NCBI RefSeq assembly: GCF_025766255.1 | Contig: NW_026516827.1 | Coordinates: 19,158 to 83,157 of the forward strand | Origin: Zychaea mexicana | Lineage: Eukaryota > Mucoromycota > Mucoromycetes > Mucorales > Lichtheimiaceae | DNA length: 64,000 nt | Direction of reading: 5' to 3' | Shown here: positions 47,178 through 59,997 of the stretch, piece after piece | Position numbering within the stretch: the first letter of the stretch is position 1 | How the letters are laid out: each line of letters begins with the position of its first letter | The notes under the pieces: generated by a model | Database searches by the model: none | What the model was told of the DNA's origin: nothing | Seen by the model: the letters and a program-made list of their open reading frames with translations, nothing else | Made by a program: the position numbers and the translations under genes

Positions 47178-47180
47178 CTG

Positions 47181-50100
47181 CAAACCCGGCAAATCTTGGA
47201 GCGGTTTTGTAATAGGTTAGCTTTCTGGTCGTACTTGCATCATCATCGTCGTCGTCGTGAAGGAGAAGCAAGGAAAGGAGAAAGAAAAAACCAAATGCAA
47301 GCACACACACGTACACCCCTTACATAGTCTCTACTTTATAATTGTACGATGTGAGTTGGCGCTATCAAAAGTATCTTTAAAGGTACAACTTTGCGCTATT
47401 GCGAGGATATTTGACTCACCATCTTCGTTATTGTATTATCAAATGAGTACAAACTTTACATATGCTGAGCAGGAGCTCTGCTTTATTCGATGCAGCAAAT
47501 GTGCTGAAGAGTTCTTGTCCAAGTTTGATTGAAGGGTCACAAGGAAAAGGAGATTGATCAAGGCGGGTTGTAGCTGATCTTATTATTCTAAACAGGAGTA
47601 ATGCCTCACTATTTCAGGCTCGGTAGAATCTCTATTCCTCCTACCATTGATGGCGGCTTTCTTTCCTCGCCACCTACTGCTGAACATTTATGTGATATGA
47701 GCAGTATTAGCTCAACATCGTCAACGAGAATATGCGTACCATCAATGCATAGTAATGCTCTACTGTACGTACGATTTCTTTCAAGGGAGAGCTACATAAA
47801 CTTTACCCGCCCGGGGTTTGGCATGATGCAGGAACGTGACGATTTCAATGAGTTGTATACTCTAGAGTATCAACAATGGAGCTTTCGATTGTTCACAAAA
47901 ATAGGCGGTATATTTCCAGAGCTTCAGTCCTTGTCAAGTTATTCCATATCTGAGGGACGAATAAGTGGATGGGCTTCAGTTGTTTGAGTAAATGACGAGA
48001 AGAACGATGTAGTAAAAAGACAAGACAAAAAGATGTGAAGAGCGGTAAACTTTATTCTTCGTCCTCCCTTCCTCCCGTGCCATCCACCCTTTTCTTTGAT
48101 TGTGATAGTGGTTGAAGCGCAGATCACCATCGTCCTTTCGTTAGTGACGAAAAAAAAAGTTCTGCGACATTTCTTCTGCAAATTGGTAATATTGGCTGGA
48201 TGATGTATACTATTGGATTTTCATAGAAAAATCTGTCTAGCTGGTTCACAAAGCATTGTGCCCTTCTAGGATAGCAAATACTACAAAAATTAAATATATT
48301 CACCACGGTTTATGGTGAAGTTGTATAGACACAGTAGTATGTAGGGCATCAATATCGTACTTGTAGTGATATGTAACACCCGCCGCTGGCGAAATCTAAA
48401 CAAAGCAGGGAAAAAATGATTCGCAGCCCCTGCTTGAAGAGAGGAGAAGAAAAGACGCCACGCATACATAAAACAAGTTTTTCTTCCCTCGAAATGCCGA
48501 ACAACAGCCGCCCACCCTTGGCACAAATTCTGATTGAGAACAGTCCATGCAAACTACGCATATTTCTCCTTTTCAGTGTTGTATACTTTAGCTGTGAGTT
48601 ATATGGAAAATCGCCGCTTGTTATCATATTTCTAAGTCGACGAGGTTTTTTTTTAGAAAAAAGACGACGTTACCTATTAGCTTTTCAGAATGGAAACAAG
48701 TGCTATTGCTACAACTATCAAGAATGTCACAGACGTTGAGAGAGGCCTACTACTTTTATGTCTCATTAGCCAAAAAAAAGAAACTCAAACCAAGGCTAAC
48801 CAACGTCAGTGATTAAAGTAATTTCAAGTATTGAAAGATGGAGGAATGGGTTTCATTTTAAAGCGCACATAAACAAGTTGATTCGGTAAGTATGTACGAA
48901 ATGTTATTAGGAACAATGCTCACGCTATTTGCGCAAGTATGTAGCAAAGGTCAATAACTATAGACTGTCTATAATGTAATTCCTGACTCATCAGTGACAA
49001 TACCCCAAGTCCCTGCTATGATGATTGCTTCGATCACGTACTGATTATGAAGGTGCAATAAGAGTAAGTCCTCTATGGTATGTAAAATAAACTTCCCACG
49101 CTATGATACTGTTGAGCCGAGAAAGTTTCTCTTCTTGGACATAGAGTTAGTCGCCAAAATGTCCTGGTTTGAGAGCTATCATTGTAATAACAATGTTGGA
49201 GGTATCGTGGGAATAATAGGGTGACACAGCTTTCATCTTTTTCTAAAAAAAAAAAAAGCGGCTTGAAGGAAGAATTGGCTTATATTACCTAAAAGTGCCA
49301 GGAACTGAATATATATTGGTGCGTAAGCTACACAAACAACATAATTAGAAGTGATGGTACAGTAATAGTAGTAGTAGTAGTACTGTAGTGGTGGTGGTGG
49401 TGGTGGTTGTTATACATGTTACCCAAGAAACCTAACGTAACCATGGTTTTCACGCGCTCATCACACAGTCTGTGTGTTCTTCACTTGATCTATTATTATT
49501 TTGGTGAAACTGAACCAGTAGTTTGGAAGCAACAGCGTATGATATTCAGATATGTAGTCAGGAATTTGAATATGGATTTTTTTTCCTGCTCTGTCATTCC
49601 AGCTTGATGCTGCTGCATGTTGTTGGCGTCCCGTCATTTTCCATTTCCGCACATCAGTTTGGCTCCCCACTACTTGGAACATTGGAGCGACAAGTACAGA
49701 TCAAATCGGTATCTTGAAATCTATAAGAAGGAGAAAAAGAAGGGTGAGGCTCGATCACATCAAATAGTTTAAAAACGATGAGAAATGTGGATTACATGAC
49801 CTTGTCTTGTATACATTGTCGTCGAGTTATAGGAAGCTAGCAGCCGCGTCTGCATTTTGATCAATTCTCTGTACTTTTACCTACAACATCGCGACATTCA
49901 TTGCTCCTGATCCCGCCTATCGAGGTATCTGCATGCTATCGTCTACTCTTGGTACTCTAACTTCTATACTCCTTATGCGAGCAGATTATCTATCCTAATG
50001 GCTGGGATAAATGTACCATTACAGCTGGCATGGCGAAGTTTGCTTTGACAACACACGAACGCCAACCTCTCAAAAGCTCCCCCATCATGTATATAAATCC

Positions 50101-51520
50101 CATCATAGCAATAGCTCACCAGCTTGAGTACTGTAGAGAGTGATTACTGGATCGTCACTTGATTTGAATTGCTGAACCATTTTTCAAGCTAAACACACTA
50201 AAGATCTTCCTGATATCCCATGTTTCTTTGATGTGTGCGTGTAGCTTTTCATACAAAATCGGGATACAATCACTTAAGCTTTCAAATATGCAAGTACAAA
50301 GGGAGCTGGTCATTAACTAGAATATGCGACGATAATGCACATCTCCAAAGAAATCGGCTTTAAAGAAACGTTAGCTATACAGTTGGCAAGAAACTGTTAC
50401 GGTAAAATTATGTGCCAGTGTTTACGTAGCTTTTGGGGTGGGGGGGGGGAAAAGGCGCGAATCCCAGCAAAGTGCAAGTGATCTAGTCCTTTATGACGAG
50501 ATGAGATAATCAAAAAGGGGGGATCCGTGGGCAAAGTCAAAGCTAGCCCGGTTTTGAAAATCCTAACTTTTTTGGGGCGAATCTTAGCAGGGAAGTTCGT
50601 GTGTGCCCGGGGACTCTATGCTGTAATGACAGAGCGTCGGGTACCTTGGCCAAGATGAAAGTCAAGCAAGCACCAAACGGAAATTCGTGACACTTGAAGG
50701 GTCAAAAGAATCAAGTCCCATACATTAAGAACATTTGATGTTATCTCATTATCCCGAATAACGCCGTTCAAGCTGGGTGAAAAATACGAAGAATAATAAT
50801 ATGTTTATGTGTGCACTGACAGAAAACCAACCCAATGGAACGGAGAATAAGGACAGTTCTTAGATTACGGATGCCACAAAAGGAAGAAGTCTATATGCAT
50901 GTATGCAGGTCGATTAATATTATCAATCCAGCAAGAACAAAGTTCTTTACACGTGCCACAAAACAACAACCCTTTTTCTCTTTCCGATTTGCTAATATGT
51001 ACAGTGTATGTAGTGTCGCTTGGCAATACCAAAAGCGGGTAAAACGTATTACCTTGTTTTGCCCAATCATTTTAATCTTTTGTCCATGGCACAAACTTTC
51101 TTTTTGATTATCATAGCAGTGGAGCGCAAAGATACAAGGTGGTAATGAGATGAGAAAGAAACAAGCGACATTGGCAGTGTTTGAGTACCGTCGCACCAAC
51201 GTCTTTTCTTATCGTAGAAGAGGAAAAAGACCGATCAAAGCTAAATTTCCCAAATGCTTGATACCTAATGATATTATATTTTACAGAAAAACACAGACTA
51301 GTTCAAAAAGAGAGATATACAATGTACAGAAAGAAAGGAAAAACGCAACGGTGATAAGTCTCTTGTTTTTTGGGGAATAGGTATGATTAACGATGACGGA
51401 TAGAGTATATAAGAGATGACATGCTATATAATGCAGAGAATAGAACGTGAGGGTATCGGGATGCAAAGAAGGTGTAATGAATGCGTGTTGAGAGAGCATG
51501 CGTGCGCTGAATAAATGGTT
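47181..51520. other. Long spacer without confident genes
   Basis: About 4.3 kb. The 128-codon plus frame at 47601-47987 and other short frames lack motifs. Simple repeats: (TAG)n then (GTG)n at about 49364-49410, and a G-rich tract with ten G's near 50440-50450. No RNA gene is recognised. Confidence 0.4.
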
Positions 51521-53746
51521 TTAGCGTCTAGGAGTAGGTGAGGAGGGGCCAGGTCCTCGCGACATTGTTGTACCACTACTCCCGTTTGTGCTCCCAGAAG
51601 ATTGGCTCGATGCTCTCGAGCTACCGCCTAAGCGCCGCAAGGAACCTTCGGATGCCATGGAGCGATTATGGGCCATGCGTCGACTTTGTGCAGCTGGTAA
51701 AAGTATATATATATATATACACACACACAGGGAGAGTAAGTACATGCTTGATGATATGGAAAAAGAAAAGAAGCCCATCAAAAATATAAAAGGTGTTACC
51801 ATTTTTCGCGCGAGTAGCAGCCCGATCCAAACTGTGAATCACCACTTCCAACTGTTTCAGCCACTCTTCCTGCTCCTCTTTACTGTTTGTACACAGCACA
51901 TGCGTTGTTGGTGCACCCATGTACGTCGTGTTCAGCGTGTCGACACCTTGAAAGGACGATACAATTTCAATGCAATGGTCTTGCGCACCGGCTTCTTCAG
52001 CCGTAAGCGCGCGCACACGTGCCCGTTCCAGGGTGATGTGCCCTTTGTACTGCAGAAGCGTCCGTTTTCCATCTTGCTTGGGTCGCACAAATGCAAGAAG
52101 ATCTGAAAACAAAAAGTAGGTGCGCTCTTCACCCGTCGATCGTGAATTGACGACGACTCGCGCAAGTTGTCCTTGGAGAACTAGCCGTCGTTGGGCTTTG
52201 ACGCCGAATGGAGCGCCGATCAAGGCTTGGTGGATCATGAGCACCTGATCGACATTATCTGCATCGTCCACCCTTTTTAACCCCAATCGATAGATAGCAT
52301 AGGTATGATTAGAGGGAGTTCTGTCCGTATTTTCCCGACCGGTAGCATTCATACATACTTTGGTTTAATCTCTTCGGCCAATGCAATGATGCGTTGTTTA
52401 CACGTCAATAAGCCCATATAGTCTGGATGCATGGGCGTCGTCACATCGGCTAGCTTACTGATGAGCTGTGCGTATCGATTGATGCATCCTGCAGGGATCT
52501 GTAGCAACGACAACAGCGTAGCACCCCTCAACGATGAATCCTTGTGTGCTGACTGATGGAAGATGATTATATATATAAGGTATGGTTTTGCCGATCAATA
52601 AAAGCTCTTTTGAGCGGGTAATTTCCTTTTTTTTTTTCGTGAGGGTGTGACGAGCAGCAGTAGAGAGGGTGTAACCTGGGACAGAGACTTGGTACTTACA
52701 TCAATAAACTTCTTGAATGGTTGGTACCGAGTCAAGCGCTCATAGGTTGTCACTGCAACATCGTAGTTGTCGAGATAGGCTTGATAGACATGCAATAGTT
52801 GAAACTGTAGGCGTGTGCACGCAGGAAAGAAGGAAAAATTTAGAAATTACACATACGCGAAAAAATATGAGTTGTGTGTGCACATCACACACGAGCACAA
52901 CAGCAAAACAAGCTGACACGAAATAAATACTTGCCCAACCATGAAAAACATCCGAAATAATCTGCGTAGGGCCCCAAATCTTCAGTCTGGAAAAAAAATA
53001 ATCAGAGCTCTTGCTTCCCAGGTACACACACACACGTCCCTTACTTACCGTCGCTCAAGACTGGCCAGGATGGCACGTTGTGTCTGCACTATGTCATCAA
53101 AATTACCAAACAGCCAACGCGTCTCACGCTCAGTGCAGACCATCTTCTTCATGCCAAGAAACGCAAACGAGGACTGTTTGGCGTCTTTACGTAAGGGCTG
53201 CATAAAGACGTTTGCGACTAAATTGAGCGATTCGAGGTAGGCTGTTTCCGAATTGTACAGTTGTTGGACGAGTGCTTCTCGATTTCGATGCACCAATTCG
53301 TGGTCTAAAACAATGCACTGTTAGACTACTCATACTACTGCTGCTTCTCTGGATTGGCTTATTCTAGTTTATATAGGCGTACCGATCAGCCCATCGTCTA
53401 CGTCGTCATAGTCTAGGCTGTCAATGATGTCGAATTGGTCTTCGGAAAAGCGTCCGCCTTCGTCTGGATATGTCGTGGTTGGCTGTGACGCTCGCTGTTG
53501 CGGGTAATAAAAGTTGTTTGCTGTGGACGTCGACGTGGACGGTGACATGTTCAACGACGGTGCTGTTTCAGACGAAAACGCTGTAAGATTGGTCATGCCA
53601 CTCGGATAGCGAGTGTAGTTGCTGCTTCCTTTGCTGGATACGCTGCTCATGCTAACAACGCTCTGGTGATGTGCATCGTATCGATGCTTCTGTGCCGAGG
53701 ATGGTCGTCGTCGTCGTGGTACGGTGACGGTCGACGGAGGTGTAGT

Positions 53747-53777
<31 letters not shown>

Positions 53778-53809
53778 CGTACGTCGTGTGGTGAAGTCGT
53801 TGAGTACAT
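51521..53809 (-). CDS. Rho guanine nucleotide exchange factor (DH-PH protein)
   Basis: Activates a Rho/Cdc42-family GTPase, and so acts in polarity, actin or cell-wall signalling at the membrane. Seven minus-strand exons join in phase: 53383-53809, 53049-53304, 52935-52986, 52700-52804, 52359-52552, 51800-52272 and 51521-51693, giving 559 aa. Residues 1-140 are low complexity (poly-Asn, Ser/Thr-rich). The DH domain starts near 150 (ALVQQLYNSETAYLESLNLV) and contains FGNFDDIVQTQRAILASLE, VYQAYLDNYD and PAGCINRYAQLISKLADVTT (the conserved end helix). A PH domain follows: GQLARVVVNSRSTGEERTYF, LFSDLLAFVRPK, and the C-terminal Trp in EEQEEWLKQLEVVI. The tail is Ser/Gly-rich. Intron 3 begins GCAAGT, a GC-AG intron; phase demands it. 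Confidence 0.92.
53753..53776. repeat. (TTG)n repeat coding poly-Asn in the RhoGEF
   Basis: The plus strand shows TTGTTG repeats; on the coding strand these are AAC/AAT-frame codons for about ten Asn residues. Confidence 0.8.
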
Positions 53810-54349
53810 GTCTTTTTTTAATAGCGAAACCTGCTCGTATTAAAAAAAAAAGGGTTTGGGGGGAGGAGGGAGGGAGGGCCAAGGGGATCGTTTGGAAGGG
53901 GGAAGAAAAAAAGGAAAAGGGAAAAGAGCAGCAAAGAAAGGCCAGCTTTTGCCCTTTTGAATCAGTTGACAAGTGGTGTCTGCAAAAAAATCGTCGTCAC
54001 GTAATCTTGTGTACGACTCTTATTATTAATAATGACGGCCCTCTTGGTGCTTTTGCTGCATGAGATACGCTGATGGCACGGGGCGCGGAGGTTGAAGCTA
54101 TAAAATAAATTGTGGGTATAATATACACAGTTGCACACGAGGGCCAGGCAACAGCTATTACTACTACTACCACTGCCACCGTCGGTTGCTATTCAAATAT
54201 AATCACTATTTAAGGTTTGTCTTTCCCTACGGTAAATACTCTATCACACTTGACCCTTTTACAGGATTTTTCCTAATGATTGGCGGGGCATTTTTTCCCA
54301 TCATGGCGAGCTCTTTTTTTTTATTTTGGCGTTGGGGGGGGGGTTTATT
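53810..54349. other. RhoGEF upstream region and left flank of the putative transposon
   Basis: This includes A- and G-rich tracts and a run of ten or more G's at about 54333-54343, just outside the left inverted motif. No gene is supported. Confidence 0.4.
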
Positions 54350-54370
54350 GGCAGATGATGAAAATTACAA

Positions 54371-54432
54371 TGGCGCTGTAATTTCAGGTTGATGGCAGAT
54401 TTACAAATTTCATAATGGCGGGTGTAATTTTA
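54371..54432 (+). repeat. Tandem motif AATGGCG(C/GG)TGTAATTT near left end of putative transposon
   Basis: AATGGCGCTGTAATTT (from about 54369) and AATGGCGGGTGTAATTTT (from about 54414) occur as two direct copies about 45 bp apart, just inside the left inverted motif. A shorter ATGGCG lies at 54303. Such iterated subterminal motifs are typical transposase binding sites; this role is inferred. Confidence 0.45.
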
Positions 54433-54838
54433 GTCCCTTCTTAAAAATAGTATTTTTTTTTGCCTTCGAATTGTTACTTCATCATTTATTAAATCAATCA
54501 ATCCCAACATTCTGGTATTATTGTTAATTCTGGTGTCCTTAAAAGACGGTTTAATCTGATTGAGAGCTGTACACCATCGTTATCATCATTGATGCACAGA
54601 CAGCTTTCCAGGGCGGGGTTAAAGCTCCTGGGGCAAGATTCTGCCAATCATTTTGAAAGTTAAGGGAAAGTGCTTTAACAGGCTCTGTAACATCTGTCCA
54701 ATCAAATTATGACTTAAGGATGTGTTGTTACAGTTACACAGAGAAACCTAGTTCTTGTAGCGTTTCTTACAAGTGAGAGCGTTTTCGCACCCACGCTCAA
54801 CGCTTTTCTTTCTTCTATTTGTTATATATCCTAAAAAC

Positions 54839-57800
54839 ATGGAAGATATCTCCTCATCTTCGGTAAAACGCGGTCGCGGTAGACCCAAAGGGAGCAAAAA
54901 CAAGAAGCAAAAAACCAACGAACCTCCTGCTGGGCAACGCACGCTTCAGTTCTGGACGCCGCGTCCAACCCCATCCACGTTTGACACGTGCGACCATTCA
55001 GTCGATACAAATCTTGAGCAACAAAGCGAGCAAGCTCATACTGATGTACATAATGGCTTTCCCTCTCAGGTTAATAGCATAAAGACTCATAGAAACCCAA
55101 TAAAACAAATCTACCTTTCATGCAACTTATATACTATTCTCTTTGTCAAAACAATCATACATGTGATAGTGCTCCCAAAATGATGACAGTGGCGAGTGCT
55201 ATACTTTGAGCGACTTGCTGCATGAAATTGAGGAGGATGAGACGCCAGAGAGGGACGATCAAATCACTGGTAGCGTTGGTGTAGAATGCGGCGGTAGCGC
55301 TATTCCAGATGATGAATTGGAGGAACTTCGAAACGACGATAGAACTTACAAAGAGCAAAGCCGTGGTGTGCTTGCAGAGTATTTTCTTAACATGCAAAAC
55401 CGCATCTCCCGTAAAGATGGTGGCTATCCGAGCGAGTACAGAAGAGGCACCTTTTGGGTGGAGCCAAAGTCGCCTTATTTTGCAATGAAAGACCAAAACA
55501 TCTTGGACCCCGGAATCCTGTACCACCCACGAGTATTTCTGTGGCTGCCACATGTCTTGGTGAACAAACTGTATTGCCGCGAGGAATGCTGCATCGACAA
55601 AGAGTCGCGACTTACTAATAAAGGCTTTTACAAAGATCCTTGTGCGCGTAGAGTTGTGGACATGCACAGGTACATATACTTTTAAAGCAACAATAAGTGA
55701 ATAAGTAATGGAATAACCAAGCTAATTTACACGACTGATATACAAGGTCTTTTTATATAATCTCACGACGATACGAGTGCTCCGTGTGCAAAAAGTCATT
55801 AGGCGCCCATGATGGGAATATTTTGTCGCAACTTCCGGAACAGCTAGCAGCAGAGTTTCCGGCCATTCTGACTTACCGAAGCGCTGTATCAAAAGAATTG
55901 ATCGACATACTGCGACCTTGCATGCAACATGCTATGGGAATCTCCAATTTTCATGACATGCTACAAGAGCTTCATACCAAACGACATATCCGACTTCATA
56001 TCTTATATACTCTAAATCAACTGGATCATCAGCAAAATCAGCGTACTTTGGTCGAGACATGGAATGCGACCAAAACATATGCAGAATTTTCGACATTTGA
56101 CAATCCTCAAGGCTACGCCGGCTATATCCCATCCATTCCGTATTTTCGCTTAATTTACAACGCTGTTCTGGATGTACTACGCCCGTTTCTGGACAAGCAA
56201 ATAGCAGCAGTCGATGGCGAGATATTGAAGGGTGATCATACCTTCAAGTTCATCAAGAAAATTGCTAAAATGGGCGATGCACCGACCTTTGGTGCCTTAT
56301 ACACAGTATGTAACGAATATGAAGAGATACGTATGCAGCTGCTAGTCCCGACAAAATCTCTATCGCACTTGAAGACTCCCTTTGAAAAAATGATGAAGCC
56401 ATACTGTACAACCAATATGGCTTTAAACCGCCTCGTTTGTTCTTCACTGACAATGTGCGAGGGGATAAGGCGTTTTTGTTGAAAGTGATCAAATCTCTAA
56501 ACGACGGACCAAAGCAAACACAACAATCTGCAAGTCAAAATGTTAAAAACCAAGCACCTTTCCTACGACTACCAAACAACATCAAAACCCACTATGTTCG
56601 AGACGCTATAGAAGCAAACGACGTGATAAACCGAAACATAATGGAAGACTCTAAAACGAGTACTATTGTCATCGGCATGGATTGTGAATGGAATTACCCT
56701 CCTCCGGGAAAAGTGGCAACGGTGCAGCTAGCATACAAGGTATAACATTTTATTATCATAGCAGCATCTGTATAAACGTATGCTTACTCGGTAATCTGAT
56801 TAACTCTGCTATAGGACGATGTTTTTATACTACCAATACACCAGTTTGACAGTGTACCAGCATCACTCTGTGCTCTTCTCCTGTCTCCCAAAGTACTGAA
56901 AGCTGGCCGTCACGTAGGTGGTGACATGAAAAAGCTCCATCGTGATTACTTTTTATCATGTAACGAAAATACGGCACTGGAGCTTGGCAAATTTTCTCGT
57001 AGGCGTGGCTTTGTCGACAATGGAGGAGTGTCGTTATCTGTGTTAGCAGAAGCAGTGCTAGGCGCCCCATTGGAGAAGAATATTAGGAAGAGCGATTGGG
57101 AGGCACGAGATCTTTCGCCAACTCAAATATTATGCAGCGCTGGATACTTGGGCATCACTTGCTATATACACAAAACTTGCCCCGTTTCTTACCGTTGGTA
57201 AAGCCATACCGTGGCCTGTACCACAAGGAGCTTTTGTTGCAATATCCTCGGCTAGTCTATGGTCACGTCCGATTGCTTATGGGGAGATAACTCAAAACGG
57301 GCATCAGGTTAGTTTAATATGTAAGCTTTTTATGAGAAAAGCTCGCTAATATATACAACTATTTATTTGTTGCTAGCATATGCGGATAGCACGATAGTAC
57401 AAATAAATAATGTCGCTATCCCCGGTGCAATAATCAGTATATATGAGAAGACTTTAGCCGATTTCGGTCAACCACCGTTTGCAATCACATTACCTACGTC
57501 CATGCTACGATTCGAAAAGAAATCGCTGTGCCAGCAACAGCACTATAATACATGTAGCTCAACAGATGCAGAAACGCCATGTATCACCATGAATTCGAAC
57601 TCGCCTAATGATGCTTTGGACGAAGACGACGGAAACTCGGAAGAGCTGTTATCATCTGATGAAGAAGCGGACGACGTTTGCAACAATCAAATTACATCGA
57701 CAACTCCACTGATTGCTGACTCTCCACAGACCGACATAGCCAGCATTGAAGCACAGCAATATAGTTCGCACCAAACCAACCAAAATCCATCAAGAGTCTT

Positions 57801-59413
57801 AAAAGATATATATCATTTCATGGCATTGATTAAAGTGCCCAAGCGCCACATGCTAGCAAAGGAGTTCAGCCGCCGACTACGGGATGCAATCTTCGTTGTG
57901 GATCCTCACGACAGACGAAAAGTGGAGGAATACCTAGCAAAACAAGGACTTACTTGGACATACATGCTCAACAGCAATCCTTCTTGGATTTTGCGAAGGG
58001 TAAAACGTTTTGTGCCACCACCAAACGAACTCGAGCCGGTTGTTCAGAACCTGTTCACAGAGTATGGCAACCTCATCTGCACAAGGACAGGACGAAGATT
58101 ATTTGACAACGATGCTCGCCATCAAGCTCAAAATATGCTCAAGGCGATTTATGAAGGCCAAATTTCAGACCATCCTGATGTGTCGATGTATTTTAAAATT
58201 GGATACGACAAGAAAGCAGGCTTACCACTATATCGCTGTTGTCGCGGTACCAACTCTCTCGAGGGAGGGGTTCATGAAAACATTATACGCGCTATTGGTT
58301 CTAGTGGAGCTGGACCCCACATGGCCCATTGTTTTTTGGCTGAATATCGTCTTCGGCATAATATCAGAGTAAGAAGCATATGTAGCATGTCGTTTAATTA
58401 TATTGCATTACTTATGAAGAGTTTTTAATTTAAAAAAGGTTGGCACCATGAATCGCTATCAGCGTATGCATAAAGGTCATTATGACCCCTGGCTCACCGA
58501 GGCACTATTGTATCTACGAATGAAACTTGGCATTGTTGCAACTGATGGTGGTATTGTGGAACACGGCGCAGGCATCCTCACGCCAGGCTTACATTTGAAG
58601 GCATCTGATGAAACTTTTGGTGTATCGAGAATGGCAGCTGATGTTGCAGAGGAGCTTGGTATACACTTAGCGACGGCGGTAACGCAGCAGCAACACGACC
58701 AACATTTACCCATGGTACGTCCACACGCTCTTGACATAAGCATCAACATAATGCTACCATCCGGCTCGACAGCAAATCCAAAAAACAAACGATATGTGTT
58801 TCTCGCTGACAAGCAAGGTGTAAAATACGCAGTAACGCCGATCCATACCCAAGAAGAATTCATCAAGTTCAACAACATCATACCAAAAGAAAGTATCAAT
58901 GCATCACAATGGGTAGACCTGGCTAAAAAGTGGAATACATGCAAGTTGAAGGAAGTCGATGGATCAACGATATTTTATAAGACACCAGACCATCTAAAGT
59001 TACATTTTGAACGCTGGAACGAAAGGAGAATGACAAGTGCAAGTGCTGCAATCAGTAATGGTGTTTGCGATACAATGAGAGAAGATCTTCAATCACCGAG
59101 TAGAGGGCAATTCATGTTACTTGCTAATACCCCTTCACGTCCACCATTTGCGATTACACCTCCCTTAACAGCACCGCCATACCAGCCGTCATTCCCAGCA
59201 GCGGCAACTGCTCAAACAACAGCAACGGTATCAACATCTGCAACGACGATACAAACCTATTCACCCCCTGCAGCAAAAAGAATAGCGCCTGCGCTAGCGT
59301 CGTCAAGTATACCATCAGAACCCTTGTTCCGTGTTAATGTTAATATCCCAAAAAAGAGAGCACGACGCAAAACCATTGCAGGGGATACTCCACAAAACCG
59401 TGTACATCCCTAG
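54839..59413 (+). CDS. Transposase-like protein: AT-hook, Zn-binding region, DDE core with inserted DEDDy 3'-5' exonuclease (frameshifted)
   Basis: Exons by phase: 54839-55069, 55170-55669, 55747-56739, 56815-57307, 57377-58368 and 58439-59413 (about 1390 aa). It starts with an AT-hook (KRGRGRPKGSKNKK). A Cys-containing region follows (YHPRVFLWLPHVLV, YCREECC, YECSVCKKSLG), resembling the DUF6729-type module. The DDE core then begins: GDHTFK (Asp at 56234) and FFTDNVRGDK (Asp at 56449). A complete DEDDy exonuclease comes next: GMDCEW (56680), VGGDMKKL (56923) and YAALDTW (57143). After it lies RGTNSLEGGVHENIIR with the likely third catalytic Glu at 58261, then YRLRHNIRVGTMNRY. The tail is Pro-rich and basic. 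Apparent one-base indels sit at about 56385 (A run) and 57127 (AAA), and the join 57307/57377 is out of phase. It is thus a relic or has sequence errors. Confidence 0.75.
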
Positions 59414-59486
59414 CTACATAAACAGCAACTCTTACCGTGACTACACCAGATAATACTACAGATAGCATTGTAACTTCCATTTTTTC

Positions 59487-59997
59487 TCACAATAAACCTT
59501 TGCTACCTTGATCATCACAAGAGCGCGGCTTTATAAAAGCGCCATGCCTTGATCTCAGAAAAAAAAATAAAAAATAGTAATTCTTCCCCAGGAAGATTAC
59601 TAGGGCCCTTTCCAGGAGGCGAAAAGCCCAGCTGATTTCAAACCACTCAGCTATGACTCGGCAAACTGTTTTTCTTGACAGCTTGGTTATTACCGCAATA
59701 GCATCCTTCGACTCCTTTTCTTCAAAATACAATCTTGCTATCTCTTTCTTTATCTCCACAGACAGTTTGGTTCGTTGCCGGCGGTGTATTTCCTCATACA
59801 GTTCCCAGGCTTCAATATCGTATAAGAGATCACGCTTTGTATGAACCAAATAGCCACAGTTAAATATATCATTTTGAACACGTTCTATAGAAAAAAGCCG
59901 TTATTAATAAAAGAAAAAATAGTGATGTTAAATATAACACACCTTTAATTACAAGAGCTGCATAAATAAACAATGTATTATAGTATGGGTAAGGCAT
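59487..59997 (-). CDS. Small helix-turn-helix protein, convergent partner of the transposase-like gene
   Basis: Two in-phase exons, 59943-59997 and 59487-59884, give 150 aa from ATG 59995-59997 (MPYPYYNTLFIYAALVIKE...). The middle (KLSVEIKKEIARLYFEEKES followed by IAVITKLSRKTVCRVIAEW) has the charge and hydrophobic pattern of the helix-turn-helix found in Tc1/IS630-type transposases and site-specific recombinases. The segment after it is hydrophobic and low in motif content. It ends 73 bp from the transposase-like gene, tail to tail, and its start lies close to the right inverted motif. It may be a DNA-binding accessory of the same element, or the N-terminus of a truncated Tc1-like transposase. 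Confidence 0.55.

Noticed and set aside
58480..58944. 154-codon minus-strand ORF opposite the transposase C-terminus
   Set aside because: Antisense shadow; the plus strand carries the conserved motifs.
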